Below are positions 7,711 to 16,174 of a stretch of 64,000 bases of DNA, piece by piece. The stretch's first letter is position 1. The number at the start of each line of letters is the position of its first letter. A program made the translations under genes and the position numbers. Origin of the DNA: Paenibacillus albidus (GTDB lineage Bacteria; Bacillota; Bacilli; Paenibacillales; Paenibacillaceae); contig NZ_BMKR01000026.1 in assembly GCF_014644435.1 (NCBI RefSeq), positions 1-64,000 on the forward strand, given 5' to 3'. The notes under the pieces are model-generated. The model worked only from the letters and a program-made list of their open reading frames with translations. It ran no database searches and had not been told where the DNA came from.

Positions 7711-10536
7711 CTATTTCGTGAAATGGAACCGGCTGAGCAATACCTCGCCGTTAAAGACCAAATATAACCTGGCCGTTCCGGCAGGGACAGCCACCTCGGC
7801 AGCAACACTTGTCCACGCTTGAAGTTCTCCGCCCGAAGGTACGGTGATGGTACCGGCCAATTCTCCGTCAGGACTGCCTGTTCTGACCTCGATGCTGCCG
7901 CCTTTTGCCGAGGAGACCAGCGCCTCAATGCCTGCTGCTCCGTCCTCAAACCGGACATCGTTGAACGTTATCCAGGCTCCTGCTTTTACCGGATGAACTG
8001 ACGCGCCACCCGCCTTGCATTCGTCCAGATAGACAGCTTCGTAATCATCATAATTCTCCGCCTTGGTCGAGAGGTACAGATTCCGGGCCGGAACCGTATC
8101 GCCCTTGACCGTTATTTGCTCCGAGACCAGGATATCCGCAGAGGACCGGCCGATCATAATGGAGTATTCCCCGCTCTCTACACAATACTGTTCACGGGTA
8201 ACGTCCCAGAAAGCCAACTCGGCCACCGGCAGCGTAAATTCGACCGTCTGTGTGTGTCCGGCAGCGATGCGGACTTTCTCAAAGCCCTTCAGCTGCTTGA
8301 GCGGACGTTTCACCCGTGAACTGAGCGCCTGTACATACAATTGAACTACTTCGTCGCCATCCACGGTACCGGTATTATCCACTTGAACAGAAACCTGGAT
8401 CAACCCTTCCTGCTCCAGCTCTTTGGAAACCAGTCTCAGGCTGCTGTAAGTCATATCCGCATAACTGAGTCCGTGCCCGAACGGATAGAGCGGCTCGCCG
8501 TCAAAATACATATACGTCCGTTTGCCTTTGATAATGTCATAGTCCAGCAGATCGGGTAGCTGTTCCACCGACCGGTACCAGGTCATGTTCAGCTTGCCGG
8601 ACGGGCTGTACCCGCCGAACAGCACCTCCGCCACCGCATTGCCCAGCTCTTGTCCGCTGTGGGAAGTGTACAGCACCGCCGGAATATGCTCGTCGATCCA
8701 TGAAGAAGAGATCGGATAACTTCCGACAATCACAACCACCGTATTGGGGTTCGCTTCATATACGGCTTTGACCAGCGCCTCCTGCTCCTCGGCCAGCACA
8801 ATATCCGGTCTGTCGATTTCTTCCTTGCCGTTCAGCAGCGGATGATTGCCCACGAAGACAACTGCGACTTCGGCAGCCTTGGCCGCTTCCACTGCAGCCT
8901 CCAGACCGTTTACGATCACCTGTCTGTTGAACATAGCTACCGGTGCAGCGTCCTCCTCTACTGCTGCGTGCAGCGTGCCGTCCTCGACTTTCACTGAGAT
9001 CGGTTTGTCATTCCAGGTCCGCAGAGACACCGCACCCTCAGCCTCCGGTTTGAATCTCAAGTGTTCCTTCACATACCAGCCGTAGATTTCAGCGGAGGAA
9101 GCGGTCAGCGTCTCTTCTTCCGTCAGCGTCACATATTGATTCCGGCTTGTGGATTTGAGGGTGTTGCTGTTCCAGCCCCATGCGGTATGGGTGAATAATT
9201 CCCCGCGTTCTGCCTGGTCGTGCATAACAGCCAGTCTGCCGTCTTCGCCGGTTAGTCCCAGGGCTTTGCCGTTTGCAGCCGAAGTAAGGATGATCTGGTC
9301 GGCCCCGCTTTCAAAAGTTACCTGCTTGCCGGCCAGCTTCTTTCTTACACCCTGCAGGGGTGTCACGCCATATGGCAGCGTTCCCGAGTACCAGTCTCTG
9401 AAGGCTTCGTCGCCAAGCGGGCCGATGACGGCTGCTTTGGAGAGCTTTTTCGGATTCAAGGGCAGGGTATGGTTCTCATTCTTCAAAAGTACAATGGACT
9501 GCTTGGCCGCTTCCAGCGAAATCTCACCATGTTTGTGGCTGAGAATGGCGGAATCGTCGATAGACGTGTATGGATTAAGTTCCTCCGGATCAAATTCCCC
9601 CAGACGGAAACGGACGCTGAACGTGTTCAGCAGCGCACGGTCCAGGTCTTCCTCGGTAAGCAGCCCTTGCTCCAGCGCCTCGTGAATCACTTTAATCGTC
9701 TCATCTGTTTCCTCGGTCACACTGTCAATCCCGTTTTTGATGGATTCCGCCATCGACTCTGCGAACGACTCGTAATACTTATGGTCTTTGACAATCCCGA
9801 ACAAATCGCCGGCATCGCTGACAATAAAGCCATCCATATTCCATTCGCCTTTGACCACCTCCATAACGGACGGATGCAGAATAACCGGCACGCCGTTCAC
9901 GGAGTTATATGCGGTCATCATCGACTGCGCTCCGCCTTCAAGGAAGGCAGGTTTGAATGCCTCCAAATAATACTCGCGCATATTGCGCGGATCAATGCTG
10001 GCCGAACAGCTTCCGCGGTCAATCTCATTGTTGTTGCCCAGGAAATGCTTCAGTGTAGCAACCGCTTGCAAATATACCGGATGATCACCTTGAATACCCT
10101 TCACCAGGGAAGTGCTGAGCCGCCCGGTCAGCTCCGGGTCTTCGCCGTAGGCTTCTTCGGTTCTGCCCCAGCGCGGGTCACGTTCCATATCTACGGTAGG
10201 CGCCCACAGCGTCAGACCGTTGACAGCCGGATTCTTTTTGTAAAAAGCCCGTGCTTCTTCCCCAATCGCTGCTCCTACTTCCTTCATCAGCTCCGGGTTC
10301 CAGGTGCAGGCCAGCCCGCTGGGCTGTGGAAATGACGTTGCTTTGCCCAGCCAGGAAATGCCGTGCGCACCTTCCGTGCCATGTTTGTACGCCCCAACGC
10401 CGAGACGCTCTATCGCAGCTTGATACTGCGGCATCAGGGTGACTTTTTCCTCCAGGGTGAGTCTGGTAAGCAAATCCTGAACCCGTTCCTTTACAGGCAA
10501 ATCAATCTGCTGAAATGGATATGTAGCTGTTCCCAT
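7711..10536 (-). CDS. multidomain GH3 beta-glycosidase with inserted trefoil-like domain and C-terminal CBM6-like domain
   Basis: A 941-residue GH3 enzyme. The N-terminal barrel has DPRWGRTEEAYGEDP at about 120-134, KHFLGNNNEIDRG at 163-175 and the nucleophile Asp241 in FIVSDAGD. Between the barrel and the sandwich domain, residues about 430-545 look like a fascin/ricin-type trefoil (ANGKALGLTGEDG, WGWNSNTLK), as in beta-xylosidase-like GH3 proteins. A fibronectin-III-like domain follows (GDEVVQLYVQ), then a CBM6-like module over the last 130 residues (AENYDDYEAVYLDE). No signal peptide is present. I chose the ATG at 10534-10536 because GAAGGAG precedes it; an ATG 48 bp earlier has no ribosome binding site. 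Beta-xylosidase or beta-glucosidase activity cannot be told apart by eye. Confidence 0.88.
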   Translation of the reverse strand: MGTATYPFQQIDLPVKERVQDLLTRLTLEEKVTLMPQYQAAIERLGVGAYKHGTEGAHGISWLGKATSFPQPSGLACTWNPELMKEVGAAIGEEARAFYKKNPAVNGLTLWAPTVDMERDPRWGRTEEAYGEDPELTGRLSTSLVKGIQGDHPVYLQAVATLKHFLGNNNEIDRGSCSASIDPRNMREYYLEAFKPAFLEGGAQSMMTAYNSVNGVPVILHPSVMEVVKGEWNMDGFIVSDAGDLFGIVKDHKYYESFAESMAESIKNGIDSVTEETDETIKVIHEALEQGLLTEEDLDRALLNTFSVRFRLGEFDPEELNPYTSIDDSAILSHKHGEISLEAAKQSIVLLKNENHTLPLNPKKLSKAAVIGPLGDEAFRDWYSGTLPYGVTPLQGVRKKLAGKQVTFESGADQIILTSAANGKALGLTGEDGRLAVMHDQAERGELFTHTAWGWNSNTLKSTSRNQYVTLTEEETLTASSAEIYGWYVKEHLRFKPEAEGAVSLRTWNDKPISVKVEDGTLHAAVEEDAAPVAMFNRQVIVNGLEAAVEAAKAAEVAVVFVGNHPLLNGKEEIDRPDIVLAEEQEALVKAVYEANPNTVVVIVGSYPISSSWIDEHIPAVLYTSHSGQELGNAVAEVLFGGYSPSGKLNMTWYRSVEQLPDLLDYDIIKGKRTYMYFDGEPLYPFGHGLSYADMTYSSLRLVSKELEQEGLIQVSVQVDNTGTVDGDEVVQLYVQALSSRVKRPLKQLKGFEKVRIAAGHTQTVEFTLPVAELAFWDVTREQYCVESGEYSIMIGRSSADILVSEQITVKGDTVPARNLYLSTKAENYDDYEAVYLDECKAGGASVHPVKAGAWITFNDVRFEDGAAGIEALVSSAKGGSIEVRTGSPDGELAGTITVPSGGELQAWTSVAAEVAVPAGTARLYLVFNGEVLLSRFHFTK

Positions 10537-10601
10537 AATTATCGCTCCTTCATTCTCCGTGATAGCGGTTTCATCTTGCATCAAGGATCCGTACTTAAAT
10601 A

Positions 10602-10616
10602 ATGTAAACGCATCCC
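10602..10616. promoter_or_regulatory. candidate CcpA (cre) site upstream of the GH3 gene
   Basis: ATGTAAACGCATCCC matches the cre consensus WTGNAANCGNWNNCW at every position but the last. It lies 65 bp upstream of the GH3 start within an ATGTAAA-N9-TTTACAT inverted repeat. Carbon catabolite repression of a glycosidase gene would be ordinary for this group. Confidence 0.45.
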
Positions 10617-10708
10617 ATTTACATCATTGTAGAAGATTCCTGAGCATGGCAACACCACTCAAATTGAAAGAAAAATCAGGTCACAATTAGAGATTCTATA
10701 GATTGCAC

Positions 10709-11590
10709 TTAGAGCTCACCTTGTAAAAAACCAATGATCTCCCGGTTCATCCGCTCCGCCTGCTCATGGTTAAGCCCATGCCCGGCACCCGGAATAATCA
10801 CATAAGGAACCTGATGGTGGTCCAGAGTCCGAATCGCAGCAGGGTAATAGGACAACCGGTCATGTTCTCCGATATAAAATATCCCTTTTTCCCGCAGCAA
10901 GGCAATTTCCGGATCCAGAAATTTCTTGTAGGTATGAACCATCATCGAACGGTTATTAAAATACCGCAGCAGATACGTCCAATGGCGCATGATCTCCGGA
11001 TGGCTCTCGAATACAGTGGATCCGGGCGCAGTCAGCTTGCGCAGCAGCTTCCGGGTCGTTGTCCCGGAGGCAGGAAGCAAGGCTTCCGGCAGAAACAGCC
11101 TAGCCATACGCAGCATACTTGGTTTAATACCGCCCGCCATGCCGATCATCTTCTCAACGTACTCAGGATAAGCGATGGTGTAACAGCTCGCCAGATAAGC
11201 CCCATTGGAAACACCCGCAACATAAAGGCGTTTGAAGCCGAACCAGTTTACCAGCTCATGGATCCAGGGCGCTTGTTCAAAACCTTTGGCATAACCGGCG
11301 TTTGGCTCGCTTTTTCCCGGTCCGCCCAGCGTATCTACCGCAATCACAAAAAAATGCCGGGACAGCTCGGCCGCATTAAATATCCACATTAATGCCGAAT
11401 TGTCCGCCACACCATGGAACAACATTAATGGCGGCCGGTGGCGGCTGCCCGCTGTAATCACATGGGTTTCCCCCCAAGTGGTCGGAATATCCGCTTCTTC
11501 CACCGCCACATCCCATCCGGCCAGCAGCTTTTGATAGGAATCGTATAGGACATGTTTTCCTTCTTGTGACTTGAATCGGTACAAGCCCAC
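10709..11590 (-). CDS. alpha/beta-fold hydrolase
   Basis: A protein of about 294 residues with the alpha/beta hydrolase core. It has the oxyanion strand MLFHGVADNSALMW, the nucleophile elbow GVSNGA, the acid in GEHDRLSYYP and the catalytic histidine in GAGHGLNHE. No signal peptide is seen. AAGGAGG ends directly at an ATG (11594-11596); the in-frame GTG at 11588-11590 has ideal 6-nt spacing, and relatives typically begin GLYRFKS, so I prefer the GTG. Longer in-frame extensions upstream lack ribosome binding sites. Substrate is unknown; lipase, esterase and C-C hydrolase roles all share this fold. Confidence 0.85.
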   Translation of the reverse strand: MGLYRFKSQEGKHVLYDSYQKLLAGWDVAVEEADIPTTWGETHVITAGSRHRPPLMLFHGVADNSALMWIFNAAELSRHFFVIAVDTLGGPGKSEPNAGYAKGFEQAPWIHELVNWFGFKRLYVAGVSNGAYLASCYTIAYPEYVEKMIGMAGGIKPSMLRMARLFLPEALLPASGTTTRKLLRKLTAPGSTVFESHPEIMRHWTYLLRYFNNRSMMVHTYKKFLDPEIALLREKGIFYIGEHDRLSYYPAAIRTLDHHQVPYVIIPGAGHGLNHEQAERMNREIIGFLQGEL

Positions 11591-12091
11591 CTTCATCCTC
11601 CTTACTTTAAGGTAATATTTTGTATTTTTCTTTTTCATACTATAACACATCAAATCCGGGTCATCGTGTAATTTCACGGAAACCGCTTTATAAAGCATAC
11701 ATTTGTGCTTCAAGAAATTTTTTTTAATAAAAGTTTCAGCTGCATTTTTGGGCTTGTTGGAAAATCCATGGGACACGCCCTTCCCCTGCGTAAACTTAAC
11801 AGCTGCAATCCCACGAGGCTCAAGGGATTGTTGCTGTTTTCGTTCATGCCAATATCAGGGGCGCGGAGTCCAGAAAGACACGCTATACGCAGCGTACAAA
11901 ACTTCCTTTTGTAAGCGGGTTCTAAACATAGTAGATAAGCTTCCATGCTTGACGCCAAACTTGATGTTTGTTACGGTTTTTATAGACAAATGCGAGTTGA
12001 AAACAGCAATTCGTAGAATATTCATCCTTTTCATGTGAGATATTCTAACCGATCACTGTCTAAAACGGAACTAAGAAGGGGTATGGTTGAT
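11591..12091. other. non-coding gap with a long imperfect hairpin
   Basis: No gene is supported in these 500 bp between the divergent hydrolase and HAD genes. AACAGCTGCAATCCC (11798-11812) pairs with GGGATTGTTGCTGTT (11824-11838), 13 of 15 positions; TTTT follows on the plus strand, a weak terminator-like shape with no gene before it. TTGACG at 11949-11954, followed by CAAAC-TTGAT-GTTTG at 11956-11970, may be the -35 and operator of the HAD gene, though no good -10 follows. Confidence 0.4.
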
Positions 12092-12799
12092 TTGATCAAA
12101 GGAATCATTTTTGATTTTGACGGAACAATTATCGACACAGAGACTGCTTGGTACACCGCATTTAACGAGGCCTACGAGCAGCATGGGGTAGAACTGACCC
12201 TGGAACAGTATTCCACCTGTATCGGAACGAGCCTGAACGGTTTTAACCCGTATGAATATCTAATGACTGACCTCAAGCTCCCCATTAACAAGCAGGAATT
12301 CCGCACGGCTGTTCAAGAACGTCACAGCAAGCTCATGGAGCTGGAGGCCATCCGGCCGGGTATTCAGCACTATCTGGATTCGGCCAAAAAAGCCGGCCTG
12401 CGTATGGGGCTGGCCTCAAGCTCTTCCCTCGAATGGGTGGAGAAGTATCTGGATCAGCTAGATATCCGCGATTATTTCGATTGTATACGCACCTCGGATC
12501 ATGTAGAGAAAGTCAAACCGGACCCGGAGTTATACCGTCAAGCCCTTTCCTGTCTTGGTCTGCAGCCTGAAGAAGCGGTGGCCATTGAAGACTCTCCGAA
12601 CGGGTCCAAAGCAGCCGCAGCCGCAGGCATACACTGTGTTGTTATTCCCAATGATATTACGAGTTTTCTTGAATTTGACACTCCGCATCACCGGACCGAC
12701 AGCTTAAACAACCTCGATTTCAACCATGTTCTTACCCGCCGCTGCTTTCATAGTACACAGTTGCCCGTTTATTCCGACAGAGTCGTACAGACTGATTAA
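12092..12799 (+). CDS. HAD-superfamily phosphatase (beta-phosphoglucomutase/YhcW-like)
   Basis: A 235-residue HAD hydrolase. Motif I is IIFDFDGTIID with nucleophile Asp8 and general acid/base Asp10, motif II is GLASSSS, motif III Lys lies in EKVKPDPELY, and motif IV is AIEDSPNGSKAA. The helical cap between motifs I and II places it with the small phosphosugar phosphatases. I chose the TTG at 12092 because AGGGG lies 9 nt upstream and the product then begins (M)IKGIIFDFDG like its relatives; an ATG at 12083 is too close to the ribosome binding site. It is followed at 110 bp by mannitol-1-phosphate dehydrogenase, so mannitol 1-phosphate or another hexitol phosphate is a possible substrate. Confidence 0.85.
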   Translation: MIKGIIFDFDGTIIDTETAWYTAFNEAYEQHGVELTLEQYSTCIGTSLNGFNPYEYLMTDLKLPINKQEFRTAVQERHSKLMELEAIRPGIQHYLDSAKKAGLRMGLASSSSLEWVEKYLDQLDIRDYFDCIRTSDHVEKVKPDPELYRQALSCLGLQPEEAVAIEDSPNGSKAAAAAGIHCVVIPNDITSFLEFDTPHHRTDSLNNLDFNHVLTRRCFHSTQLPVYSDRVVQTD

Positions 12800-12909
12800 A
12801 CCGAACTTATCAGTTGAGGAGCAGGCAGGGATAGCCTCTTAGATTAAAGCTCCAATGTCCTGTTCCTCCAAGCCTTAAACAAGAACACGAATTAAAGGGG
12901 GACGCTATA

Positions 12910-14115
12910 TTGAGAGCCGTTCATTTCGGAGCCGGGAACATTGGAAGAGGGTTTATCGGTCCAATGCTGTCCGGTTCAGGTTATGAAGTTTGTTTCGTCG
13001 GCAGAAATAAGAGAAAGATTCAGGAACTGCAGACAAGAAGGCAGTATCCCGTTACCCTCGCCAACGAGGACCGGGACAGCTTCATGGTAGACAATGTGAC
13101 TGCGATTAACCTGAAGGATACGCAAGAAGTGGCGGAAGCCATCGCAGGGGCCGAGATTGTAACTACGGCTGTCGGGATTTCCGCATTGAAGGATATTGCC
13201 TCCAGTATTGCCCGGGGCATAGAACTACGGTTAAGCAGCAAAGAACCCTCGCACCCGCTTCATATCCTCGCCTGTGAGAACGGAATCGGCAGCAGCCAGC
13301 AATTAAAGAGGTCCGTCTACCGCCAACTGGAGCCTGCTTTTCAGGAACGGGCAGACCGCAGCATTGCTTTCCCCAACGTCATGGTCGACCGGATTGTCCC
13401 TGTCCAGAAACATACCGATCCGCTCGCTATTCTGGTCGAGCCGTTCAGTGAATGGGTGATTCCTAGGAGTGGAATGATCGGGAATTATACAGACATCAAA
13501 GGGGTTCGCTACGTAGACTCGCTGGACCCTTATCTGGAACGGAAACTGTTCACGGTCAATACGGGCCATTGCAGTGCTGCCTACTTCGGCTATCTGGAGG
13601 GATACTCCACGATTCAAGAGGCCATGTCCGATCCTCTACTCAAAGCCCGGGTGCACGGTGTACTACAGGAGACGGGGAAACTGCTGATTGAACGGCATGG
13701 ATTCGAGCCTGCCGTGCACGAACAGTACATTCAGAAGATGCTGAACCGTTTCAGCAACCCTAATTTTAAAGATCAAATATCCAGAGTGGGCCGTTCCCCG
13801 CTCCGCAAGCTAGCACCGGGTGACCGCCTTGTCCTGCCTGCCATGCAAGCCTATGCTCTGGGTCTGCCCACCCGCCACCTGGTGGCGGCGATTACTTCCG
13901 CGCTTTTCTTCGACCACAGAAATGATCCGGAAGCGCAACGTCTGCAAGACGCCATCCGTTGTACCGGACTCGGGAACGTAGTGGCCGGGGAGCTCGGCAT
14001 TCCGGTTCAGCATCCGCTGCACAGCCGCATTATCGCGGAATACAACACTATCTGTATGCAATATCCGCATATGGCCTGCAACGGGTTTGGGTCAGTAGTT
14101 CAATCCCTGAGCTGA
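12910..14115 (+). CDS. mtlD: mannitol-1-phosphate 5-dehydrogenase
   Basis: A 401-residue polyol dehydrogenase interconverting mannitol 1-phosphate and fructose 6-phosphate with NAD. The Rossmann motif FGAGNIGRGFIG is at the N-terminus and the family signature TVNTGHCSAAYFGYLEG lies near residue 220. Usual length is about 380, so this one is slightly long. It starts with TTG, preceded by AAAGGGGG. No mannitol PTS gene lies nearby; the partner upstream is a HAD phosphatase. This fits either mannitol synthesis (dehydrogenase then phosphatase) or use of mannitol phosphate made elsewhere. A perfect terminator follows directly. Confidence 0.9.
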   Translation: MRAVHFGAGNIGRGFIGPMLSGSGYEVCFVGRNKRKIQELQTRRQYPVTLANEDRDSFMVDNVTAINLKDTQEVAEAIAGAEIVTTAVGISALKDIASSIARGIELRLSSKEPSHPLHILACENGIGSSQQLKRSVYRQLEPAFQERADRSIAFPNVMVDRIVPVQKHTDPLAILVEPFSEWVIPRSGMIGNYTDIKGVRYVDSLDPYLERKLFTVNTGHCSAAYFGYLEGYSTIQEAMSDPLLKARVHGVLQETGKLLIERHGFEPAVHEQYIQKMLNRFSNPNFKDQISRVGRSPLRKLAPGDRLVLPAMQAYALGLPTRHLVAAITSALFFDHRNDPEAQRLQDAIRCTGLGNVVAGELGIPVQHPLHSRIIAEYNTICMQYPHMACNGFGSVVQSLS

Positions 14116-14132
14116 AGCTTGGCGGATAGCTT

Positions 14133-14183
14133 AAGAAAAGACGGCACAGAGGACTCATCCCTGCGCCGTCTTTTCTTGTTTTT
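14133..14183 (+). terminator. terminator after mtlD
   Basis: AAGAAAAGACGGC (14133-14145) pairs perfectly with GCCGTCTTTTCTT (14165-14177) and is followed by GTTTTT. It separates mtlD from the importer operon downstream. Confidence 0.93.
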
Positions 14184-14270
14184 ATGGATTGACTTTTTGG
14201 TAAATTATAGATTTATTGATTCCTTATTCATTCATCCGGTTATTAAATTGAATATTTACTTTACTAGGCA

Positions 14271-14390
14271 GTGTATTCAAACCCGGGAAATGGGGAGGAA
14301 TGAGAGGTGCAAACGCAGGGAGAATAGGCAGGCTCGGCGTCTCTCTCCCTTTCTGCCCTCTGTTCTCCTTCGGTTGGGGTTTGAATACAC
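14271..14390. repeat. 120-bp element bounded by perfect 14-bp inverted repeats
   Basis: GTGTATTCAAACCC (14271-14284) and GGGTTTGAATACAC (14377-14390) are exact reverse complements. Inside are nested arms GGAGAA/TTCTCC and GGCAG/CTGCC, so the whole could fold as a branched RNA ending 22 nt before the start of the first permease gene. No clear target-site duplication flanks it. Either a small non-autonomous mobile element or a structured 5' leader fits. It matches no riboswitch class I know. Confidence 0.7.
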
Positions 14391-14412
14391 GCCCTAAAAG
14401 GGGTGAGGAACG

Positions 14413-15291
14413 ATGGACAGTAAAAGATCAAGACGGATGCAGCAGTTCATTTTTGTTGGACCTACTTCCCTGTTTTTCTTTGTGATAGTGCTCATTCCAT
14501 TTTTCCTGGGGCTTTATTATTCATTCACCAGCTGGAACGGGATTTCGCGGCATATCGAATGGACCGGACTGCGCAACTATCTACATATTTTCACCAAAGA
14601 CCCTTCCTTCCTGAATTCGTTCTGGTTCACCGCGAAGTTCACCTTGTTTGGACTGGTGCTGACGAATCTGCTGGGCTTTACCTTGGCTTATGTGCTCACA
14701 CGCAAGCTGTTCACGCGCAATTTGCTAAGAACGGTATTTTTTGTGCCTCATGTCATTGGCGGTCTGCTGCTTGGGTTCATTTGGCAATTTATTTTTGTCA
14801 GAGGGTTCTCCTCCATAGGGCAGGCCACCGGCTGGTCTTTCTTCAATCTTCCCTGGCTCGGCACCGAGGCTACCGCTTTCTGGTCTATTGTCATCGTATT
14901 TGTCTGGCAAAATGCCGGGTACCTGATGGTTATCTACATCTCGGCGATCAATAATGTGCCGCAAAGCCTGCTCGAAGCTTCCAAAGTCGATGGGGCCAGC
15001 CGCCTTCAGGCCTTGCGCCATGTCACGATTCCGCTGGTTATGCCGGCTGTGACCGTATGCCTGTTCCTGTCCATCTCCTGGTCCTTCAAGCTGTTCGATC
15101 TGAACCTGTCTTTGACCAAAGGAGGGCCTTTTAAGGCCACGGAATCCGTCGCTCTTAATATCTATAATGAAGCGTATGCGATCAGCCGGTTCGGGATGGG
15201 CTCCGCGAAAGCCATGGTATTTTTTGTGGTCGTGGCCAACATTTCGCTGCTGCAGGTTAGAGCAACCAAGAAAAGAGAGGTGGAGTTGTAG
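14413..15291 (+). CDS. sugar ABC transporter permease (MalF/UgpA type)
   Basis: A 292-residue inner-membrane permease with six predicted helices and the EAA loop EASKVDGASRLQALRHVTIP, where the ATPase docks. The ribosome binding site is AAAGGGGTGAGG. It is the first gene of a permease-permease-binding-protein operon; the second permease starts on the base after this stop codon. No ATPase gene is present, so a shared MsmX-type ATPase encoded elsewhere must energise it, as is usual for CUT1 importers of this group. The transported sugar is unknown. Confidence 0.92.
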   Translation: MDSKRSRRMQQFIFVGPTSLFFFVIVLIPFFLGLYYSFTSWNGISRHIEWTGLRNYLHIFTKDPSFLNSFWFTAKFTLFGLVLTNLLGFTLAYVLTRKLFTRNLLRTVFFVPHVIGGLLLGFIWQFIFVRGFSSIGQATGWSFFNLPWLGTEATAFWSIVIVFVWQNAGYLMVIYISAINNVPQSLLEASKVDGASRLQALRHVTIPLVMPAVTVCLFLSISWSFKLFDLNLSLTKGGPFKATESVALNIYNEAYAISRFGMGSAKAMVFFVVVANISLLQVRATKKREVEL

Positions 15292-16131
15292 ATGGAGACT
15301 AAAGCCAAAAAGTTTAGCGTATCCATGCTGCTCACCGAACTGATCGTGATTCTGCTGGGCCTGTTGTTTCTGGTGCCGTTTTATTTTTTACTGGCGAACT
15401 CGGTAAAAAGCTACAGTGAGATTCTCTCGGATTCCGCAGCCCTGCCAACGGTCTTCCAGTGGAGCAATTACGCCGAGGCCTGGAAAGCCACCGATTTCCC
15501 GCGGGCTTTTCTGAATTCCTTTGTTGTGACGGTACTCAGCAATATCCTGCTGGCTTTGCTCTGCTCCATGTGTGCTTACAAAATGGTCCGCAACAGCAGC
15601 CGGTACAACCGTCTGCTCTACATTGCTCTGGTAGCGGCTATGGTTATTCCCTTCCAGGCCATAATGATTCCGCTGGTCCAGGTGGTCAGCGGCCTGGGCA
15701 TCATGGATTCCACCGCAGGTCTGATTCTCGCCTACCTCGGATTCGGTGCGCCGATGACCATATTTCTTTTTCACGGATTTGTCAAATCCGTGCCGATTGA
15801 TATTGAAGAGGCCTCCCGGGTGGATGGGAGCAGTGCGTATGGAACCTTTTTCCGCATCGTGCTCCCGCTCATGCAGCCGATTATCGTCACCGTCATCATC
15901 CTGAACACGCTGTGGATCTGGAACGATTACCTGATGCCTTCACTTATTCTGCAGGACCCTTTACTGCGCACTATTCCAATTGCCACCTATGCCTTCTTCG
16001 GACAATATACCAAGCAGTGGGATCTGGCGCTTCCCGGGCTGGTTCTCGGGATCACCCCTGTCGTCATTTTTTTCCTGATGATGCAGAAGTACATTATTGA
16101 AGGCATTGCCCAGGGCTCCGTCAAAGGCTGA
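15292..16131 (+). CDS. sugar ABC transporter permease (MalG/UgpE type)
   Basis: A 279-residue permease with six helices and the EAA loop EASRVDGSSAYGTFFRIVLP. The C-terminus EGIAQGSVKG is typical of CUT1 second permeases. It starts immediately after the first permease with no gap, so the two are translationally coupled and pair to form the channel. Confidence 0.92.
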   Translation: METKAKKFSVSMLLTELIVILLGLLFLVPFYFLLANSVKSYSEILSDSAALPTVFQWSNYAEAWKATDFPRAFLNSFVVTVLSNILLALLCSMCAYKMVRNSSRYNRLLYIALVAAMVIPFQAIMIPLVQVVSGLGIMDSTAGLILAYLGFGAPMTIFLFHGFVKSVPIDIEEASRVDGSSAYGTFFRIVLPLMQPIIVTVIILNTLWIWNDYLMPSLILQDPLLRTIPIATYAFFGQYTKQWDLALPGLVLGITPVVIFFLMMQKYIIEGIAQGSVKG

Positions 16132-16174
16132 GCGTCACAGGTGTAACTCTATCAGGCAGAGAGGATGAATCAAG

